Part shown: piece by piece, positions 23,040 through 64,000 of the stretch | Position numbering within the stretch: the first letter of the stretch is position 1 | Layout: each line of letters starts with the position of its first letter | Assembly: GCA_027257055.1 (NCBI GenBank) | Contig: JAPVLO010000001.1 | Span: forward strand, 12,051,501 to 12,115,500 | Length of the DNA: 64,000 bases | Source: Cephalopachus bancanus | Taxonomy: Eukaryota; Chordata; Mammalia; Primates; Tarsiidae | Reading direction: 5' to 3' | Notes under the pieces: generated by a model | Databases searched by the model: none | Told to the model about the DNA's origin: nothing | What the model saw: only the letters and a program-made list of their open reading frames with translations | Translations under genes and position numbers: made by a program

Positions 23040-23640
23040 TCAAAAATATATCCCCACACCCATGATTATTACAGCACTATTCAAAATATGGAATCAACCC
23101 AAGTGTTCATCCAATCCATGAACGGATTTTTAAAATGTGGAATTACATGAAGAATACCATAAAAAATGAAATCTCATCATTTTTAACAACATGGAGAGTC
23201 TGGAGGATATTATGTAAAGTAAAATAAGTCAGGCACAGAAAGACAAATACTGCTTGTTCTCACTCATATATGGAATCTAAGAAAGTTACTCTCATAGAAA
23301 TTGAGTATAATAGTGATTTCCAGAGGAAAGGGAGAGGAAGTGTGTGTAGAGGGTAAGAGAGCTTTTTCCTGCTTACAGAGTTAGAGTTAGATAGGAGAAT
23401 TCCATTCTACTTTAGTTAACAATAATATAGTATATATCACAAAATAGCTAGACAGGAGGATCTTGGATGTTCTTACCACATAGAAATGGTAAATGTCTGA
23501 GGTGATGGACATGCTAATTATACTAATTTGATCACTGTACATTGTATACATGTGTTGAAACATCACACTGTAATGAAACAAATGTACAATTATTCTGTCA
23601 ATTAAATATTTTTAAAAATTAAAATAATTATATACAGTGA
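23040..23640 (+). mobile_element. Old L1 3' end
   Basis: ORF2-tail motifs (CAGCACTATTCAAAATATGG, CTTGTTCTCACTCATATATGG), then a 3' UTR with TACATTGTATACATGTGTTG, ending AAATATTTTTAAAAATTAAAA. Non-coding. Confidence 0.85.
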
Positions 23641-25564
23641 GTAGCATTTAGCCTTTCAAATCAAATTTAACCATAATAGCAGCTAACTGCATATACAGTG
23701 TATATTTCTATCAGAAAATAATATGACCTTTTTTTCTGAAATGTAGTAATTGTTTCACTGTTTTCAATGTACTGAGTGTTTAAGATGCCGGTTTTACCTA
23801 GATGTCTCTTTAGCTAGATTCACAGATCCAGAAGAGTTGTTTTCCCCAAGCTTGACTGGTGCAAATTCTTATGGAAGACACTTCTTTCCTCAAAGAAAGG
23901 TACATAGGAGAGATTCCTCAAATCTGTAATTCCCTATAGCACTCTTTTGCCAGAAATTTAAAATTCACCCTTTAAATATTTTTGAGGTTGTCAATGTAAG
24001 AACTTAATCAAAGTATGAATGTTTATTTCTGCTGTTTCTGTATCTTGGATAAACATATAAATTATATTCTTTTTAATCCTATCTGCTTACTCCTAAGTAG
24101 ATGAGATGATTTAGACAATCTCAAAGGCACAGTATCCCAACTTGTTTATTAAATTTGGAATACAGTATTATCGAAGAATACTTTACACTTGACAAAAAGA
24201 AAGGTGTAAAAAGTAGCTAAATAATGACAGTAAACACTGAATATATAATAAGGGTCACCATATAGTCTGTGACTCCAACATAGTAACTTTTTCTTCCTGA
24301 ACAAATTTGTTAATGAAGTGGTGTGTTATTCAGTGGGCATGAATATTCATTTTGTTTAACAGAATTTCAGTTAAATTATTGTCAAACCATTTCCTCTGCA
24401 GGAAACTGATTCTTGTTTTATGGAGGAATGACTTCCTTTTCTTCATCTAATAAGAAATTCAAGAGTGACGGATGCCACTTAGTTTTCTATCTGTCTTTAG
24501 AGAAAATACAATTGTGTGACCCCCTGTGGAGGACATGAACATTGCAATGCCTGCTTGCCCCATGCTTGGGTCAGAGGGAAACTGCCTGGCTGGATTGCAT
24601 GGAAGAAACGCCACCCCATTTCATCTACAACTTTATTTCTTGGGGCAGCCAACATTAGGTAGTTGTTTAAAATGGCCTGGACGTAGGCTGGTCACTGATT
24701 TTCTTTTGAGGTGGTCAGGCATGAAGTTTTCTTCCCAATGGAATGAATAGCAGATGCAATTCCCGAGAACAGTCAAATCATTCCATTTCGAGGGGGAGGG
24801 AATTTTTACTGAAGACTATGGAGAGGAGTGACCCATCAGAAGTGGAAGAAAGTCGATTCCCAGAGAGAAACAGTAACTCCAGGATATCCTGGGTGGAGAG
24901 CAGAGTGTCATTAGTTTCTGGCACTGCCTGGAATCCTTTAATGTCTATATGTATTTAGGGAACATTAATATACACATAATCTGCATCTCAATTACTTTCG
25001 GGGGAAGGGCTTGATACAATCCCCAAATGAATTCCACTTTTTAATTCCCGTATTATCCAGTATGGCTCACCTCGATTGATTGACTTAAACCCAGGACTGT
25101 GATGTGTATTGTGTGATGTATAAGTGAGTTTTAAAAGTGACTTTGCAAGTAAGTTTACAAACTTACTAATAAAAGAAGACTTGAGAAATCAAGAAACAGC
25201 TTATTGGTGGGGGCAGCATAGTAGCAAGTCATTGAGAAAAGTCTTTGGAATTTGCAGAAGCAAAGGGAAAAATAATAACCCTGATGGGTTAAACATGTGT
25301 ATATCTGATGACATCATTTGGTAGTGAGATGGCAAGGAAATGGTAACTCATTAGAGGATAACATGGGGATACCTGGTAAAAGTGAAGTTGTGCCTCAGTG
25401 GGCGTTTGCTTGGGAAACCTTTGCAGATGTTATAACGTCAGTTGTACAAAAATGTCTACGGCAGCACTGTTTGTCATCGTGACATATATTTTATTCATAT
25501 TTTGAATGTGATGAATAAAAGCAAATGAAAAAATGGAAGCGTCCTACATGCTGTTCATTTCTGT
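23641..25564. other. Intergenic DNA, nothing recognised
   Basis: Mostly unique-looking sequence. Short frames at 24526-24958 and 25124-25324 lack any recognisable domain. Confidence 0.45.
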
Positions 25565-25690
25565 GTTCCCACAAGTCTCATTACAAATCTCAGGGACTGT
25601 TATCGACATCACCCTTTTCACAGATGAGAAAATGGAATGACAGATTATGTACTTTGCCCAAAGTGGGGTGAGGGGTAGAGACAAGAACCG
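25565..25690. repeat. MIR-like SINE remnant
   Basis: ACCCTTTTCACAGATGAGAAAATGG followed by GTACTTTGCCCAAAGT resembles the conserved core of MIR. Boundaries uncertain. Confidence 0.5.
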
Positions 25691-26330
25691 CAGCCCAGAA
25701 GCTTGGCTCCAGAGTCCTTACCTCTACCTAATATTATTTCTGTAAATTTCTTTATTGAGATTGTATAGAGGTGTGGAGTGAGACAGAGCTGATGTTTAGT
25801 AGTTTTAGCATCTAGGGGAGAAGTGACTACCCTTGGCAAGGGCTTGGCAAGTGCTCAGTAATATTTGTTGAAGGATGAAGAGATATTTATGGTGCTGGGG
25901 GCAAAGCAGCCAGAAACTGAGAAATGTCCAGGAACCAGCCATTGAGATGAGGCAGAACGGGAGTTAGTAAAAAACAAAAGAGTCTTTGCAGCTCCACCAA
26001 GTCCAAAGACAGAGAGGTTTGAAACTGAAGTGACTCTGTGTTGATCAAGGTTGTTTTGTATACACACTTGCTGACTGGGGCACAGTCACCTGAAGGTGGG
26101 AGTTGCAGAGAAGCTAATCTGGAGTAGTTAATGGCAGGAGGTTTGGAACTGGAGAGAGGGCCGAGTCTCCTCAAGATAGTATCAGACTGATCAGGGACTT
26201 GTACCTGAAGAAGTCAGAGCAGCAAAGGTGACAGTGCTTCTCAGGACAAGCCCATCATATGCATCATTGACTCTCTGGCCATGAGTTTCAGATGGGAAAG
26301 TTTAGGCATATTTCCCTCCAAAATGTATTC
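25691..26330. other. Distal 5' flank of TNFSF13B, nothing recognised
   Basis: Unique-looking, moderately GC-balanced DNA. Two overlapping minus-strand frames of 70 and 95 codons have no recognisable features. Confidence 0.4.
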
Positions 26331-27203
26331 ACCTTGCTTGAGCAGAGGGGTTCGAGATCAGCCTGGGCAACTTGGTGAGACCTCATTTCTTTCTTTTTAA
26401 AATTTTATTTTATTATGTTTTATTTTAAAGATGTGGGGTACAATTCAGGGTTACGTATACAAACATTGATCATGCAGGTTCCCTTGTTGATTAGGTATAC
26501 CCCTCCCTCCCCTAGCAGTTTCCCTCAACTGCCAATCCCACCCCTCCTCCCCTGACAGTTTCCCATTACTGACAAATAAATACTTTCTTCTAGTATTATA
26601 ATTGTTCAGGGTCCACTTATGAGTGAAAACATATGGAACTTTGTTCTTTGCTTCTGTGATAAATCACTGAGCATGATCGACTCCAAACCCATCCAGGTTG
26701 CTGCAGAGTCCATATGTTTGTCCTTCTTTATGGCTGCATGATATTCCATTGTGTATATGTACCACGTTTTCTTTATCCAGTCCAGCTTCGATGGGTAACA
26801 TGGTTGGTTCCATGTTTTTGCTATTGTGAACAGAGATCCAACAAACATACGTGTGCAGGTATCTTTTTTGTAGAATGATTTGAGTTCCTCCAGGTATATT
26901 CCCAATAGGGGAATTGCTGGGTCATAGGGAAGGTCAATTTCTAGTCCTTTCAGAAACTGCCACACTGTCTTCCAAAGAGGTTGCACTAGTTTGCATTCCC
27001 ACCAGCAGTGTAGAAGTGTTCCTTTTTCTACAAAAAAATAAAAAAAACTAGCTGGGCATGGTAGCGCACGCCTGTAGTTCCGCCTCCTTGAAAGGTTCGC
27101 CAGAGCCCAGCAGGTCGACGCTGGGGTGGCTGTGAGCAAACCACTGCACTTCAGCCTGGGCGACAGAGTGAGGCTCTGACTCAAAAAAAAAAAAAAAAAA
27201 AAA
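26331..27203 (+). mobile_element. Alu interrupted by an L1
   Basis: The Alu left-arm part (GTTCGAGATCAGCCTGGGCA, to about 26395) and the rest (CTACAAAAAAATAAAAAAAAC, then CTGGGCATGGTAGCGCACGC, to the A-tail at 27203) are parts of one element separated by about 630 bp of L1. The outer end of the left arm is truncated. Confidence 0.85.
26396..27022 (-). mobile_element. 5'-truncated L1 nested in the Alu
   Basis: On the minus strand, a long uninterrupted ORF2 C-terminal frame (starting near [19 protein letters not shown] and running to the ISGP end at 26606) is followed by the lineage-specific 3' UTR and an A-rich tail. The preserved frame suggests a fairly recent insertion. It lies roughly 0.8 kb upstream of the TNFSF13B coding start. 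Confidence 0.88.
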
Positions 27204-27883
27204 TGTATTCACCCACGTTGAGAGAACTCTTCTGATAGCTAATCTAAACATGTTTCTGAAACTTTGTCACATTCTTTTTATGACATTGCTAAAATAACAA
27301 GACTAACTCCCACTGCACTTCTATGTGTTTTTTAAGGATTCTCCATTTTATCTCCTACTTGAAGACTGTTAATAAATCATGCTCCAGCTAAGAACAATTC
27401 AATGCTGAAGTGCTTTGCTTATCTGACCATCACATTAATTATTTTTATGACACCAGCAGGAACTGTTAACATCCTTTTCCCTCTTTCTTATGAAGCCACA
27501 TGACCCCAAGTAGACACAGTTCTCTTAGATTGCTTAAGGCTGAGCGTCTTAAACGCGTAAGTCTCTCGAAAGTTATCCCTTGAGTATGCCAATCTAAACT
27601 CCAAGATTCCTCTGTCATTCGGGGGCCTTAAATCTCTTTGAGCTTGAGTGTTTTAAGATGCTATCAGAATTCTTACAAAAACTGAAAGTGAAATGAGGAA
27701 GGCAGATTGAGCAATCCAATGGAAGGGCAAATGCCACTAAGCTACTGCACAGTAGGTTTGGAGATGCAGAAAGGCAGAAAGAAGAAAATTCAGGGGAACT
27801 CTCCTGAGGGGTGAGCCAAGCCCTGCAATGAAGTGAATGCAGGACATCAGCAAACACAGATAACAGGAAATGACCCATTCCCC
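27204..27883 (+). promoter_or_regulatory. TNFSF13B: Proximal 5' flank and 5' UTR of TNFSF13B
   Basis: The segment between the Alu tail and the coding start. The part from about 27690 (AGGCAGATTGAGCAATCCAATG) onward resembles the human TNFSF13B 5' UTR as I remember it, and it must contain the transcription start. No clear TATA box can be fixed, and the start site is not determined. Upstream short frames: ATG-AAG-TGA at 27828-27836; a 9-codon frame at 27837-27863; and a frame at 27870-27998 that overlaps the main reading frame out of phase. An in-frame stop TGA lies at 27812-27814. Confidence 0.6.
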
Positions 27884-62927
<35,044 letters not shown>

Positions 62928-64000
62928 CCTACTTATACCATGTCTGGAGCTATTTTCCTCTTTTTCACTGTGCCTGTAAGGGAAATAATTTAACTGAAGA
63001 TACCAAAAAAAAAAAAAAAAGTTACCATATCCTTTTCTGTGAGCTACTTGTTTGGTTTGCTGAAACCAGACCAAAACAGGAAATTTAACAGACAGCCACA
63101 GCCAAAGAGTGTCATGTGAATTACAAGAATTAGAGCCCATTTAAGGAAAGATAGAATTAGAAGGACATTTCACTATAATTTCATGTTGGACAATTTAACC
63201 ATAGCTTTTTGTCTTGGAGAAAGCACACAATTCAAAGGAGCTGAAAGGATTTCTTCAAAAGTGTTATTCCATAATTGACTATGTTAAAAGTGTCCATATC
63301 TGGAAGACGTTAAGACATGTATGAAAAATTTGGGGATTTATCTTCTATTTTTATGTTAAATATACCCCTCTCCTTTTCAAATGACATAATAGAAAGTTAA
63401 AAATTCTAGAAATCTTGTATTAGATGCATGAAAAAAAGTAGCCAAAAGTTTATATTTAACAATTGTATTAAAAATAGGATATATGTACTATTTAAGTATT
63501 TTTGGTTATTTTAAGTGCAATTTTTACTTCTGATAATATACATTACCCAGACATATCTCATAGTAGGAAAGGATTTCCTCATTTGTCTATGGTTTGTGTG
63601 TATTTTTGTAGTGGCGAACTTAAGTTAGCTCAGAAAGTTTTAATGTAGGGCGATTCTAATTAATGCATAGAGCATTAACTAAAAAAACTATAATTGTTCT
63701 TGTATAAAAAACAAAATCTCCAACAGAAGTTAATGAATACACTTATGATAACATAATATAATTTCCCTTTATATCCTGTTCTTCTGTTTCAGACTGCTGC
63801 TATTGTAGTTCACATATCCCAAGCTTTAAAAAATATTCCTGTTATTAGCTTTCTAGAAGTTGAGGTTTAATTAAATCCTTGGCTTCCTGAAGTATGTTAT
63901 ATGCCATGTGTTCCTGGTAGATACTATGTTATCCCAGAAGACATCATCCTAATTTTTATTTGATAAAGAATCATACTTGAGAATGCTGTAATTCTTATCT
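62928..64000 (+). other. TNFSF13B: TNFSF13B 3' UTR, continuing past the window
   Basis: Follows the stop codon without recognised repeats. There is an A16 run near 63005 and several ATTTA motifs. No AATAAA is visible. The only obvious candidate signal is ATTAAA at 63870-63875, and I cannot show that it is used. Human BAFF also has a long 3' UTR. Confidence 0.6.

Overview
This is a mammalian nuclear DNA window from a primate. It carries many dimeric Alu elements, which occur only in primates, along with L1s, MaLR LTRs, Tigger/mariner relics and MIRs. The young Alus share unusual diagnostic positions and resemble neither typical anthropoid AluS/Y nor the usual lemur/galago type. Tarsier is my best guess (inference, moderate confidence).

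The only protein-coding gene I can support is TNFSF13B (BAFF/BLyS, the B-cell survival cytokine), on the + strand. All six coding exons are present: exon 1 (coding part from about 27884 to 28282), exon 2 (28389-28476), exon 3 (42722-42778), exon 4 (59318-59430), exon 5 (59520-59670) and exon 6 (62815-62927, stop TGA). Joined, they stay in frame and give about 305 residues: cytoplasmic tail, membrane anchor, stalk, furin site RNKR and the complete TNF-homology domain. The 3' UTR runs to or past the end of the window. The codon matching the human BAFF start ATG is GTG here. The nearest upstream in-frame ATG (27884) would add 16 residues.

Layout. 1-27.2 kb is intergenic and repeat-dense. It holds four LTRs from two families; the three that can be checked at both ends have perfect 6-bp target-site duplications, as in class II (ERVK-like) retroviruses. 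It also holds a rearranged, 5'-complete minus-strand L1 (9.25-13.7 kb) that splits an older repeat, a mariner fragment, and an Alu interrupted by an L1 about 0.7 kb upstream of exon 1. 27.2-28.5 kb holds the BAFF 5' region and exons 1-2. 28.5-59.3 kb is introns 2 and 3, with exon 3 between them; intron 3 is a stack of old antisense L1s studded with younger Alus and also holds a retroposed 5S rRNA pseudogene. 59.3-64 kb holds exons 4-6 and the 3' UTR.

Most long open frames outside BAFF are antisense readings of L1 or Alu. Comparisons with human BAFF are from memory and are marked as such. Boundaries of old repeats are approximate, to tens of bases.
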